DNA of 64,000 nt from Euphorbia lathyris (GCF_963576675.1 NC_088918.1:34009501-34073500); one strand, 5' to 3'; shown: positions 1 to 11,006, counted from the stretch's first letter. Notes: generated by a model from the letters alone, not told the origin. Program-made: numbers and translations.

Positions 1-808
1 TCGTGCCTAAATGAAAAAGAACGGTAATATCCCTGCTTCGAATAAACATGCGATTCAACGAAACGTTGATTTTCTATAACCACACTAAGGTGATATATCC
101 CGTAGATTGGAAGGAATAAAGAGTTGTTGTTAGCCGAAAGATTATCGTGCGCTCAAATAAGACTCGTCGTCTTTTTACGTAGCCAAAAACGAGCAAACGG
201 ATTCTTAACGCTAAAAACAAACACGTTACGCGATGAGTCCGTTCCTTAAAATAAAAAGTGCTTTCATCACTGAATGAACACGTGGTTACGTCTCTTGATA
301 GATCCAAAAGATCCTGTCGTAATCCAAAAATCGAGACACGAACCCACGCGAATAAAAAGGAACGAGTCATTGTCAATAACGAACGATTGAACCAGAAGAA
401 TAACTCGTACCGCGTCTAAATCCGAGATACGCTCAAAAGGGAGTCAAAACCCGAACTAATGCGTCTCGCAAAATGACAAAAGACGGGTTATTCCGATAGG
501 ACAATCCATTTGGTCGATATCTTAGTCACTGAACGCTGATACGTTAAAACGAACTGTATTGTCTGATGAATGATTTACTTTTCCGCAATAATCGACGGCA
601 TCACGCGTCCCCTGGACCGTAATATGAGCCCCAAACCAAAATCCTAGGAAAGAGACTTGGACCATCGAGTGTGTGGAGGAATAAGGGTGGAAGAGAGATG
701 CTGTGATACGTGTAATTAGACTAACGTTTGTTCTTCTTATCTTATATATCCGTAAATAATAAACGCACACACCACGAATCATGCATATAAAATCATGCAT
801 ACATACTA
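1..808 (+). other. Ty3 element leader, non-coding
   Basis: About 800 bases of leader upstream of the gag-pol start. Short antisense open frames occur but have no recognisable domain or codon pattern. No LTR end or primer-binding site is present here, so both lie left of the window. Confidence 0.55.
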
Positions 809-3800
809 ATGGATACCGTTCACGCAGACGTCATCATTAAGCGGTTGTGGTACCGAGAGAGCAGTCGGCTAGTTAGGCAGTTTGACCAGCTACAGATTGA
901 CAGTTCCGAATCGGCAATTGTGGCTTCTGATTCGTCTTCATCCGGGTATACTCATTCTTCTCTCAGTATGTCTGCGACCAACAAAAAAGTGGCCAGATTG
1001 GAAAACTCTGTGAACAACATTAATGAGCAGTTAGCCGCGATAGTGGCCCAGATAGCTAAGTTGGCCATGAAGGATGACAAGAGTGGCGGTAAGCACGCTG
1101 AGAATGAGGTGAACGATGGACCTCGCTTTGGGAATGAGGATGACTATCTGGATTATATCCGGAAACAGCTGGAGAAAGAGAAAGCTAAGGAGGAGGAGTG
1201 GAAGCAACACATCACTCAGGAGGTGCAGGATCTACGTAGGGGAAGTTCCGGGAGTCAAGACTTTTATAACTTGAAGAATTGTTTATCGGCAACTGCTTTG
1301 CCTTTGAAATTCCGGCTCCCGGACATGAAAAAGTTCGATGGAACGGGAGATCCTACTGCTCACATGAATCAGTATGTTGCCGTGATGAAGCATACGAGCC
1401 TGACTGAGGATCAAGTCCTGGGGCTGTTTAACACTTATCTAGAGGGGGATGCCCTCACATGGTTTCATGCATTGCCGATGGTGACGAAGAGGGATTGGAA
1501 AGAGTTAGCGAAGTCATTCATCGCTCAGTATAGCTTCAACACCATGCTTGAGGTCACCTTGAAGGAGCTTGAGAGCACTAAGCAGCAGACTGGGGAATCT
1601 TTTTCCGATTTTGTAAGAAGATGGAGGGCCAAGGCCGCGGTTATGAAGCAGAAGCCGCTTGAGCAGGATCAGATCCGAATGGTAGTCGGTAACACATTGC
1701 CGTATATTAAGAATGAGCTGCGGTACATGCCTTTTACCGATTTCAACCAAATGTATAGCTGTGCCTTGACAGTTGAGGGGGACGGAGAACCAAAGAAAGC
1801 TTATACCAAGTGGACGAAGTTGGGATATAGTGCCGGAGGGCCAAGTGCGAGTGCAGAATCTGCAGCAGTGAAAGTTCTTGATCTTAATGCCATCGGAAAA
1901 AGGCAGTTCGCCAAATTCGATCAGACCTACGCAAAAGTTTTCGAACGATTGCAGAAAAAGGGGTTGCTGAAAGCTCTTACTCCTTATAACAAAGCTCCAC
2001 CTTCTCCGCAGATACAAGCTAGGGGATACTGCGAATTCCACAGCAGTTATGGGCATACTATTGAGAACTGTGAGAGGTTGAAGCACGAGATCCAAGATTT
2101 GATTGAGGAGAAAAAGATAGCTGATCCTTCATCGGCAAACCCCTCCACTAGGCGTAATCCATTGCCTAATCATGGGGTGAGCGTGATCGGGTCTGGGCTC
2201 GAAGAGAGTTTAGTGATGGAATCCTTCGGGGCAAGCGAAGAGGAGTTGTTGAACTCCGATGAGAAAAGGAATGTGGGAGATGGCTTATACGTGTCTGTTT
2301 TGGAGGAAGAGCCAACGGAAGAAGTGATGAACGATAGAACTAAAACTGAGGAAACCGAGGAAGTATCATCTCGGAGGATCATGCCTGTGTTGAAATTGTT
2401 TAGTGGGGTAGAAGACCCCGAAGCTCATTTGTATGGATACGTATGTGCTATGTTTGGGGAGCCATACAAAGTGGAAGAAGTCGCTCCGGGGTTCTATCTT
2501 TCGCTGGTGGGCGAACCTTTGAAGTGGTTTCAATCGCTACCTGACTCGACTAAGCATGATTGGTCACTGATGTCAAGCTTGTTTCGGATGAGGTATCGAA
2601 GAAACAAAACACAGGTAGGGGAACATAGCGCGATGCAAATTGGGCCTATCAAGTGTCCGTTTCCGAATGTCAGCAAGTATAATGAAGGGAAGGACCCCAT
2701 GGAGCACTTGCATTTTTATCTGTCGGCTATGGGTCCTCTAGGTTTCAAAGAGGGGGAGATCACGAGCTTGTTTTGCAACTCATTGGCAGGAGAGTCACTA
2801 GTGTGCTACATGTCTCTTCCAATGCATGTTAAAGCAGATTGGGCAAAAATGACTAAGAGATTCATCAAGAAATACGCCGCACGGGAATGTCCAGAGGAAA
2901 TGCTTGCATTACCCGAAGAGGAGACACCTGAAGCAGTAACAGCCATGTCTAAATATAAGGGAGATAAGAACCCCATTGATCACATAAACCGTTTCCGTGC
3001 CTATATGTTTGACACGGGACTCTACCGAGGTGAGTTAGTCCAGCATTTTCCAAAGACACTCATGGGAGAAGCTTTGATGTGGCACCGAATGCTCTCGGCA
3101 AAGACAAAAGGGGACTGGGGATCCCTCATGGAGGCCTTTGTGCAGAGGTATGAGATGTACATTCCGTGGACAGGGTCGTTGGAAGATTTAGAAAGGATCA
3201 AGCAATTTCCCGAGGAAGCATTCATGGATTATGCTAGAAGATGGAGATTCAAGTATGCCTCATGTCGGGTCACCTTGAGTGATCAGGAGCAACTCATGTG
3301 CATCCGGAAGGGTGCTATTCCACTCGTGGCTAGAAGAATGAATGGAGTGTTCCTCAAGGACTATGAAGAACTGATAGGCTGGGCTCGGTATGGATCGTCG
3401 GACCCTTCCTACATAAATCCGAATGTCCCTCACATAATGGATCTGATGGTCGTGGACATTTGGGGAAGTTCCTCCGATGAGGAAGGTATCAATCAAAGGG
3501 TTCCGATCAACATCTGGGATGAGTCTGATGATGAGTCGAAAGTGGCTGTTAGCGCCGAAGGAAAGATTCTGCCAGGTTTTGAGATCTTCAATGATGTTAC
3601 CGACTGGGGCAAAGGAAAGGCAAGCTGCTTCGTCGAGGAGATCATGATGTCAGATTTGAACGCCGAGGAGCAGGTCATCACTATTGAGGCCACTGTGGGA
3701 GCGGTGGATGAACCCGGTACCTCCAAAGCTTATGAGGAACCCGAGAACCCTGACGATGAAAATTGTATTACTGCCTTATTTGAATCCGATGATGTACTCA

Positions 3801-6800
3801 CCAACACTATCAATGAAATGAATTCTGATTTTGCTTACTTGCTTGATGTTGATCGTGATCATTCCATACATTCTCATTCATATAACATGCCTACATTTGA
3901 AATCAATACAATAGAAATGTCAACTTTCAATCTTGGTACGGATGAAAATCCTAAACTTATAAAAATTGCTCAAGAATTAACTATTGAAGAGAGGAAAGAA
4001 TTTGAGAGAATAATAAAAAAATACGAAATAGTGTTTGCTTGGACATACGAAGACATGCCAGGAATTGATCAATCAATCGTAACTCACCGTATTCCAACAT
4101 ACCTCGATGCGAAGCCCGTGAAGCAGAAACTCCGACGCATGAGACCGGAATGGGCAGATAAGATCAGAGAAGAAGTGAAGAAGCAGTTAGAAGCAGGGTT
4201 CATCGAAGTAATCGACTATCCCCCTTGGGTCGTAAATGTGGTGCCCATCGCAAAGAAGGACGGCAAAGTGAGAATGTGCGTCGATTATAGAGATCTTAAC
4301 AAGGTGTGCCCCAAAGATGAATTCGCGTTGCCTCATATTGACATGTTGATCGACAGTGCAGCATCAAACGTCTTACACACAAATGTGGACGGTTTCATGG
4401 GCTACATGCAAGTTCAGATGGCTGAGAAACACAAAGCGAAAACCTCGTTCACAACTGAGTGGGGAACATACTGCTATAGGGTGATGCCGTTTGGTTTGAA
4501 AAATGCCGGGGCAACTTACCAGCGAATGGCTACAGCACTGTTCCATGATATCATACACAAGGAAGTAAAAGTTTATGTGGATGACATGATGGTCAAGTCG
4601 GAGACAAGAGAGGGGCATTTCGCTGCACTCGAGAAGTTTTTGGCCCGAATTGCAGAATTCAAACTAAGGTTAAACCCGAAGAAGTGCTTCTTCGGCGTTT
4701 CATCGGGGAAAATCTTAGGTTATATAATCGGAAACAAGGGAATTGAGGTAGATCCCGACAAAGTGAAGGCCATACGAGAAATGCTGGCACCAAAGAATGA
4801 GAAAGAAGTGAGAGGGTTTATGGGGCAGGTGCAGTATATCAGTCGGTTCATAGCAAGACTCACTGCAATCTGCGAGCCGATCTTTAAGTTGCTACGGAAA
4901 GATCAACCCATGATTTGGAATGATAAGTGTCAGCAAGCCTTAGAGAAGGTCCGGGACTACTTGTCTAATCCGCCAATTCTGAGACCGCCTAAACTGGGAA
5001 AACCGCTGCTCCTCTATGTGGCAATCGAGGAGCGATCCATTAGGGCAATACTGGCCCAGGAAGGGGACACGGGCGTGGAGCACGCGGTATATTATCTGAG
5101 TAAGAAGTTCTTGGAGTACGAGCTTAAGTATAACATGATCGAAAAGACGTGTGTGGCAGTAGTATGGCTGACAAAGAAACTACGGCACTATTTTCAATCT
5201 TACAAAGTGATCATTATTTCCCGAATGGATCCCGTGAAGTATCTGTACCAAACTCCGTCTTTAACAGGGAAGCTAGCCCGATGGTTATTGCTTTTGTCCG
5301 AGTTTGATATTGAATATGTAACGAAGAAGGTTATCAAGGGGAGGGCCGTAGCAGAATTTCTGGCCAACCAACCTCTGAACGCAGAAGAGGAAGAGATAAA
5401 CTATGATTTCCCCGATGAGCACTTGAACGCAATAGAAGTCATACCATGGAAAATGTTCTTCGATGGAGCAGTTAATTCGAATGGGGCCGGAGTAGGAGTG
5501 CTATTTATCTCACCAGAGGGAGAAAGAATCCCGATGGCAAAGAAGCTATCCTTCCCTCTCACCAATAATATGGCCGAATATGAAGCGTGCATCTATGGGT
5601 TGGAGTCATTAGCAGCACTGGGAGCATCATATGTCGAAATCTGGGGCGACTCAAAGCTGATCATCGAACAGGCACAAGGAAACTGGGAAGTGAGGGAAGA
5701 AAGGTTGCGTCCATACCTAGACCAGTTGGAGGGATTGGCACTAAGATTCAATGAATGTCGTTTTTATCATATTCCTCGGGCACAGAACCAGGCAGCGGAT
5801 GCTTTGGCCACTTTGGTGTCAGTTTGGGACAACCCTCGGAACCTGGCCTCAAAGCCTTTGGTATTGAAGAGATCTCACAAACCGTGCTACGAAGACGTAA
5901 TGCTATTAGGGGTAGATGAAAAGCCATGGTATTTCGATATCGTAAACTTCATGAAGAGTGGAACATACCCGGCAGAATCGGAACTTAGGGATCAGGCCGT
6001 GATTAGAAGGTTGGCTCAGCAGTTCGTCATCCACAACGACTTGCTTTACAAAAGGCACGCCGATGGTGTACAGCTGAGGTGTTTGGATGAGGGAGAAGCC
6101 CGTGAGGCAATGGAGTTAGTACACTCAGGAATTTGTGGAGCCCATATGGGAGGGGCGGTATTGGTGAACAAAATCATAAGGCAAGGCTTCTATTGGCTCA
6201 CCATGGAAAGAGATTGTAACGAATATGCGAAGAAATGCCATGATTGTCAAATCCACGGAGATTATAATCATTTACCAGCTATGGAACTGCACGTGTTAGC
6301 ACCCATTTGGCCGTTTGCAGCTTGGGGGATTGACATCATCGGTGAGGTGAGGCCTAACGCGTCAAATGAACACAAATTCATCGCAGTTGCCATTGATTAC
6401 TTTACCAAGTGGGTAGAGGCAGAGTCGTTCGGCAAGTTGGGGTCTAAACAGATGAGGAAGTTCATTGAAAAGCCCTTGATCACCAGATTCGGAGTGCCTC
6501 ATCATATGATCACGGATAATGGGGTCCAGTTTCAAGGAGAAGTGAGAAGTCTCTTCCGAGAGTATGGTATTAAACATCATAGGTCTTCTCCATATCGTCC
6601 GCAAGCTAACGGCGCAGTAGAGGCAGCTAATAAGAACCTTAAAAGGATTCTCGTAAAGACAGTAGAATCGCATCGGAACTGGCACGAACAGCTTCCGCTC
6701 GCTTTATGGGCTTATCGCACGACAGTTAGAACGTCAACTGGGGCAACGTCATTCTCCTTGGTATACGGTGCAGAAGCCGTTCTCCCGATTGAGGTTGAAA

Positions 6801-7171
6801 AGCGATCGTTGAGAATCGCAGTAGAAGCAGAGATTCCCGAGACGGAATGGGTGAAGAAGCGGTATGAACAGTTAGCATTGGTGGATGAGAAAAGGATGGA
6901 GGCCCTTTACCATGTGCAGTTATATCAGCGAAGGATAGCCCGAGCCTTCAACAAAAAGGTTAAGGCCAGCCCTATCAAAGAAGGGGATATGGTGCTAAAA
7001 CAGATCCGTGTGACGCACACCGACCCGAGGGGCAAGTTTAGGCCAAACTGGGAAGGGCCGTTCTTCGTGAAGAAGATACTAAGCAAAGGAGCGGTGAAGT
7101 TAACTACTATGGACGGCATGGAGTTCTCCGAACCTACCAATCTGGATAGGCTTAAGAAATACTTTTCGTAA
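809..7171 (+). CDS. Ty3 Tat-lineage gag-pol polyprotein, four gag-like modules, no visible protease
   Basis: A single 2120-codon frame with no internal stop. It begins with a serine-rich and coiled-coil-like region (residues 1-130). A retrotransposon gag module follows (about 171-320: FDGTGDP, DALTWF, FSDFVRRWR), then a CEFH...HTIENC knuckle (about 407-420). Three more gag-like modules start near residues 526, 618 and 713, each with a KY/LF-G-DP-H opening and a GE-L-W/Y-LP...DW-F-RY close. Reverse transcriptase spans about 1110-1290, with YVDDM at about 1256. A retroviral-type RNase H lacking a clear catalytic Asp follows, then a second RNase H (about 1548-1680: FFDGA, MAEYEA, GDSKL, QAADALA). 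The integrase has an H2C2 finger (about 1772) and DDE residues in GIDIIGE, ITDNG and GAVEAAN. No D-S/T/N-G protease motif was found between gag and RT. It would act in retrotransposition; an Asp protease normally processes such a polyprotein. Confidence 0.93.
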   Translation: MDTVHADVIIKRLWYRESSRLVRQFDQLQIDSSESAIVASDSSSSGYTHSSLSMSATNKKVARLENSVNNINEQLAAIVAQIAKLAMKDDKSGGKHAENEVNDGPRFGNEDDYLDYIRKQLEKEKAKEEEWKQHITQEVQDLRRGSSGSQDFYNLKNCLSATALPLKFRLPDMKKFDGTGDPTAHMNQYVAVMKHTSLTEDQVLGLFNTYLEGDALTWFHALPMVTKRDWKELAKSFIAQYSFNTMLEVTLKELESTKQQTGESFSDFVRRWRAKAAVMKQKPLEQDQIRMVVGNTLPYIKNELRYMPFTDFNQMYSCALTVEGDGEPKKAYTKWTKLGYSAGGPSASAESAAVKVLDLNAIGKRQFAKFDQTYAKVFERLQKKGLLKALTPYNKAPPSPQIQARGYCEFHSSYGHTIENCERLKHEIQDLIEEKKIADPSSANPSTRRNPLPNHGVSVIGSGLEESLVMESFGASEEELLNSDEKRNVGDGLYVSVLEEEPTEEVMNDRTKTEETEEVSSRRIMPVLKLFSGVEDPEAHLYGYVCAMFGEPYKVEEVAPGFYLSLVGEPLKWFQSLPDSTKHDWSLMSSLFRMRYRRNKTQVGEHSAMQIGPIKCPFPNVSKYNEGKDPMEHLHFYLSAMGPLGFKEGEITSLFCNSLAGESLVCYMSLPMHVKADWAKMTKRFIKKYAARECPEEMLALPEEETPEAVTAMSKYKGDKNPIDHINRFRAYMFDTGLYRGELVQHFPKTLMGEALMWHRMLSAKTKGDWGSLMEAFVQRYEMYIPWTGSLEDLERIKQFPEEAFMDYARRWRFKYASCRVTLSDQEQLMCIRKGAIPLVARRMNGVFLKDYEELIGWARYGSSDPSYINPNVPHIMDLMVVDIWGSSSDEEGINQRVPINIWDESDDESKVAVSAEGKILPGFEIFNDVTDWGKGKASCFVEEIMMSDLNAEEQVITIEATVGAVDEPGTSKAYEEPENPDDENCITALFESDDVLTNTINEMNSDFAYLLDVDRDHSIHSHSYNMPTFEINTIEMSTFNLGTDENPKLIKIAQELTIEERKEFERIIKKYEIVFAWTYEDMPGIDQSIVTHRIPTYLDAKPVKQKLRRMRPEWADKIREEVKKQLEAGFIEVIDYPPWVVNVVPIAKKDGKVRMCVDYRDLNKVCPKDEFALPHIDMLIDSAASNVLHTNVDGFMGYMQVQMAEKHKAKTSFTTEWGTYCYRVMPFGLKNAGATYQRMATALFHDIIHKEVKVYVDDMMVKSETREGHFAALEKFLARIAEFKLRLNPKKCFFGVSSGKILGYIIGNKGIEVDPDKVKAIREMLAPKNEKEVRGFMGQVQYISRFIARLTAICEPIFKLLRKDQPMIWNDKCQQALEKVRDYLSNPPILRPPKLGKPLLLYVAIEERSIRAILAQEGDTGVEHAVYYLSKKFLEYELKYNMIEKTCVAVVWLTKKLRHYFQSYKVIIISRMDPVKYLYQTPSLTGKLARWLLLLSEFDIEYVTKKVIKGRAVAEFLANQPLNAEEEEINYDFPDEHLNAIEVIPWKMFFDGAVNSNGAGVGVLFISPEGERIPMAKKLSFPLTNNMAEYEACIYGLESLAALGASYVEIWGDSKLIIEQAQGNWEVREERLRPYLDQLEGLALRFNECRFYHIPRAQNQAADALATLVSVWDNPRNLASKPLVLKRSHKPCYEDVMLLGVDEKPWYFDIVNFMKSGTYPAESELRDQAVIRRLAQQFVIHNDLLYKRHADGVQLRCLDEGEAREAMELVHSGICGAHMGGAVLVNKIIRQGFYWLTMERDCNEYAKKCHDCQIHGDYNHLPAMELHVLAPIWPFAAWGIDIIGEVRPNASNEHKFIAVAIDYFTKWVEAESFGKLGSKQMRKFIEKPLITRFGVPHHMITDNGVQFQGEVRSLFREYGIKHHRSSPYRPQANGAVEAANKNLKRILVKTVESHRNWHEQLPLALWAYRTTVRTSTGATSFSLVYGAEAVLPIEVEKRSLRIAVEAEIPETEWVKKRYEQLALVDEKRMEALYHVQLYQRRIARAFNKKVKASPIKEGDMVLKQIRVTHTDPRGKFRPNWEGPFFVKKILSKGAVKLTTMDGMEFSEPTNLDRLKKYFS

Positions 7172-7620
7172 AAAAAAAAAAAAAATTCCCGATAGGTCGA
7201 AAACCCGCAAAGGGTGGCCTATGCAACAATAAGGGACATCCCAATGGATGAAAACCCGAAAGGGCACTCATTTGAAAATTTCGGGATAGTAAAAGGAGAG
7301 ACGAAAAATCGCTAGGATCTGAAAACTGAAAAAAGGCAGGTCCTGGTAACGGTAGTTATATCTTGAGCAATTATAAAAATAATGTATAAGAGGCTAAGTA
7401 TTTCTGTTGTTTGTAAATAAATAAAGGCATGAATATATTTGAAGAGAATGATTGGAATCGTTATAATCTACTGAATGCATGGTGATACGAATCATGAGTT
7501 ATACATTTCTTACCTTTCTTTTCACAATAAAAAGCCTACATACTATCCACCCCACTCCCTATACACAAGCTATACATCGGGGTAATTCTAATAAAAGCTA
7601 CGAAGCTATACATGATAAGC
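7172..7620. other. Spacer between gag-pol stop and antisense gene
   Basis: Non-coding. It begins with a run of A directly after the stop codon, then two related blocks of AAAACCCG(C)AAAGGG (about 7200-7260), then AT-rich sequence. It is the only room for 3' signals of both the + strand gag-pol frame and the minus-strand gene, which converge here. Confidence 0.5.
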
Positions 7621-10555
7621 CTAATAAGGAGGGAAATCCCAGTGGGCCTCAAAGTCCCTCAGAGGCGACGCCCGCTCCGCAGATAGGGTCTCCTCGGTGA
7701 CTCGAAGTCTCTCCTCGGCAACTCGCGCTCTCTCCTCAGCGGCAAGGCGTCCGGCAGTCTCCTCCCGCGCCCTCTCCTCGACAGCAAGACGTCCCTCGGT
7801 CTCTGTCCGCATCACCCCTGACCAGTAGTCGTTCCTCTCCCGGTAGACCTGGCCAACCCTGGCATCGGCCTCCCACACCGACTCGCTCCGTCTCCGCTCA
7901 TGTGTGTGAAGATCACTCTGAAAAAAAAACAGATATAAAAAAAAGGAAAGAAGAAATACTGGCAAGAATAGAAATCATACATACATATATGCATACATTC
8001 CACTACACTAAAATAAAATGAGGATACATACCAGATGATCAGCACAACGCAAGCTGAGTCGATCTCGGAGGTAACCAGACAGCCCCACATAATCAGTGCA
8101 AGTCTCCCTCGAAGTCTGGAGAGCGTCTGAGGGATCAAACGGTATCCTCGACGTAAAGACGGGAGGAGCCATCTCGACACCGGCATAGGCCATCCCGGAC
8201 TCGTCATAACAAACAGTCGCGAAATCCCTCCCGAAGTCCGGGACGGGTACGCCTAGAGGGGACCTCTCCTGTCGGGCGGCGCCGGAGGACTCGCCGACAT
8301 AATAGGTCGGCTCGCTCGTAGACGCTTGAGCACGGGCATCATCGAAGAAATCTGATATGTGGGCACTCCTCCACGAACCCTCCTGCAAGCAAAGGCACAG
8401 TAAATACCACTAACTATCTCGTAAATAAAAATAAATAGGCCGAAACACTCACCAGAACCGCCTCCTGACCGAAGACCGCAGCGACAGCCTCCCCCGAAAA
8501 CACGTCCGCCACGGGGTCCACCTCCATCGCCACCGCTGGGGCATCCCTCGCGCTCAATAATGTCGATAAATAGGGGACACGACCCCCGGCATGAACCCAT
8601 ACATCTCTACCAGCAAAGCGGCGAGTCAAATCCCGACGAATGACCGATAAGGGCATAGTCCGCACCGCAAACATGGAGACGGAGATCTCGCCTGGTGTCT
8701 AATGCGAGGCACTAACCCCGGTGATGCCCCGGTCGCCCAAGTACCATACCCGCATGCAAGGGCCGGTAAGCACGCTCTGCTGCTCCTGGATCAGGGTGAC
8801 GTACACGTAATCGGGACCGAAGTCAAGGTCGTCCCACTTGAATCTAATCTGAAAGCACAAAGAAAAAGTCAGGTCTGATCAAACAAAAATCTAGCGTGAT
8901 TAGAAGATTTTTACCTGCCCCAAGGTCCGTGAATCAATCCAATCTAGGAGCTGCGCCACCGTCTGCCTCTCCCCGGTACCTAGACCGAACTCGCTCCACC
9001 GAGCCATAAGTGGGGGTGTCACTACCTGTGGCCTGCGCCGACGCTCGCTGGGAAGAATCCGCCTCTCGTAGGCCCAAACCTGCTTGTAGGAACAAAGGTT
9101 ATGAATAGAAGGCGCAAAGAAGATAAAAGGAGTAGGTTAAGGATGAACCACGTACCAGAAGATCAAAAGTGTAACCGCCGAAGTCCTTGCGCTTCCGGCA
9201 AGTCAAATCCAGAAACTTGTACAGGTAAGCTAGACCCGCTCCTGCCCAATCGTAAGACGCCACCGCGTCCAAATCACTGAAGGCCTGAATAAGACCCGCA
9301 TGTATGGTCCCGCTCTTGGTGCGGAAGATCGTCTCGCCTAAAGCATATATCAGGAAGCTGCGGACAGCCAGATCAGTGTCGTCGGTCCCATAAAAGTCCC
9401 TACGACTCAAAAGCCTCGAGGTAGTGATGAACTTTGCCGGAGTAGATTTGACACCCGTATAAACTCCCATCCCGATCAAAGCAGCCAATCTAGCATGGTC
9501 GACCCGTGGACGCATCGTATCAAAGGAGAAAGGAACCGGAGTACCACTCCCCCGCAGCCCGATCAGTAAAGAGAAGTCGCGAGGCGAGATCGTCATCTCT
9601 CGAACGAGAGATGGAAGGTGTGGGTCGAGTCAACCCATCTCTCGCATAAGGCCCGTAGGCCGAAACGGTCGCACACCCCGTTGGCGCGGGGCAGCGCTAA
9701 AATAAAAGGCTCAAAGCCCAACCCTCGCACACGGGCTCTCGCCGCGGCGCCTAGCATGGAATACCACACGTGAATATCCGCCATAGTCCCGGAAATGTCG
9801 ATGAACTGGAAAGAACGTAACAGGTAAGTTTAAATGTTGTTCCTAGGCTTGCATCTGACGAAAGCATGTTAATCTAGCTATTCTTTCGGTCAAATCTAAC
9901 CTAGAGACATCTTGTCAATTTGGACCGTCATTTTGTGAAATCTCTCCCTTAGGTTTGTTTGCATAGGATTTGATTAATTCATTGATCTACTCTCGTCCGC
10001 ATTGGAAAAGAGAATTATTCAAGTTGTTACTATTCACGTGCATTAGTCAAGTTCACTATTCACGTGCATTACTCGAGTTTTACTATTCACGTGCACTATT
10101 CACGTTTTTACTATTCACGTGCATTAGTCAAGTTTTTACTATTCACATACATTATTCGAGTTTTACTATTCACGTGCACTATTCACGTTTTCACTATTCA
10201 CGTTCTATTCACGTTTTTACTGTTGGCATGCATTGCTCGTATGCTTACTATTCACATGCATATAGTTCGCATTCTTCCAAAAAGACAAATAAAGTGTTAC
10301 TTGCAAGCAAAGAAATTCATGTTTTCTAACTAAGGTCTTCTAAGGCAACCTAGGGGTTAGCATGCAAATCATGTTCAAAGTAGGGTTACTAAAGCCTAAA
10401 AGTCTAGTCAAAAGACGAGGAAGTAAGAAAGTACTTACCTGGTTACAGCGGGTCCGGCTCAGATGAGATGTGGGGTCCTGAAAAGGGTCCACTGTAGTAA
10501 GGTTCACGAAACCCTCCTCCATGCCCATCGTGCCATCATGTTGATCCAAATCCAT
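7621..10555 (-). pseudogene. Antisense spliced plant mobile domain (PMD) gene inside the Ty3 element
   Basis: Six exons can be read on the minus strand, all phase 0 with GT-AG borders: 10555-10439, 9805-9156, 9079-8915, 8848-8453, 8382-8032 and 7917-7621. The start ATG at 10555 lies about 80 bases below a TATA box. Exons 2-4 resemble the aminotransferase-like plant mobile domain (ALCERWVDSTHTFHL, MTISPRDFSLLIGL). PMD proteins such as MAIN and MAIL1 are nuclear proteins needed for genome stability and silencing, and the domain also occurs in transposons. The last exon is a charged coiled coil rich in EERARE repeats. Two lesions are visible. Exon 2 is 650 bases long, and the frame shifts near 9593-9600, consistent with one lost base. 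An in-frame TAG stands at 8701-8699. Exons 3, 5 and 6 are open. The link to PMD is by eye; the splice structure is the stronger evidence. Confidence 0.78.
9985..10262. repeat. Degenerate G-box-containing tandem repeat in intron 1 of the PMD gene
   Basis: A run of variants of CTATTCACGTGCATTA with spacers such as GTCAAGTTTTTA. The palindrome CACGTG (a G-box, the core site of plant bZIP and bHLH factors) appears five times, with several CACGTT variants. It lies wholly within the predicted first intron of the antisense gene (10438-9806). It yields open frames on the + strand that are repeat artefacts. Confidence 0.8.
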
Positions 10556-10635
10556 CCCGAGAATAATCCAAATCAAAAGTTAGAGAGAGAGAGAGAAGAG
10601 AGAGAAGGTGTGGGGTTGAAATGAAACCCCACCAC

Positions 10636-10643
10636 CTTATATA
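10636..10643 (-). promoter_or_regulatory. TATA box of the antisense PMD gene
   Basis: TATATAAG on the minus strand, about 81 bases above the proposed start ATG at 10555, followed by a GA-rich stretch (about 10613-10580) typical of a plant 5'UTR. This implies that the antisense gene has its own promoter within the retrotransposon. Confidence 0.6.
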
Positions 10644-11006
10644 GAAAAGGGGAATGACATTCCCGTAAATAGTGAAAAAGGTACGATGTGACATAAAGGT
10701 AAAAAGTAAATAATTATTTACCAGGTGCACAGACCTCCGATTTGCAGTCCGTTTCAGCCTACATTTCTGCCAAACAGTGACCGATAATATCAAGATGGAA
10801 CTCCAGATGACAGCCGATTTTTACAAAACAGCGGCACCAGTCAAAATACAGACGACAGTCAACAGAAAAATAATTGTTAGTTTGAATCATTCCGGACTAA
10901 AAAGACGTTCCTATCGAACCATTCAAACCTCCAAGACACTAGCTCCAGTGAGAAAATACAGACAACAGTGTTTTAAAAGAATTCAGAATTGTCAGAAAGA
11001 ACCTTT

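Noticed and set aside
1514..2095. 193-codon open frame antisense to gag
   Set aside because: Shadow of the gag-pol frame; no domain and no splice or promoter signal.
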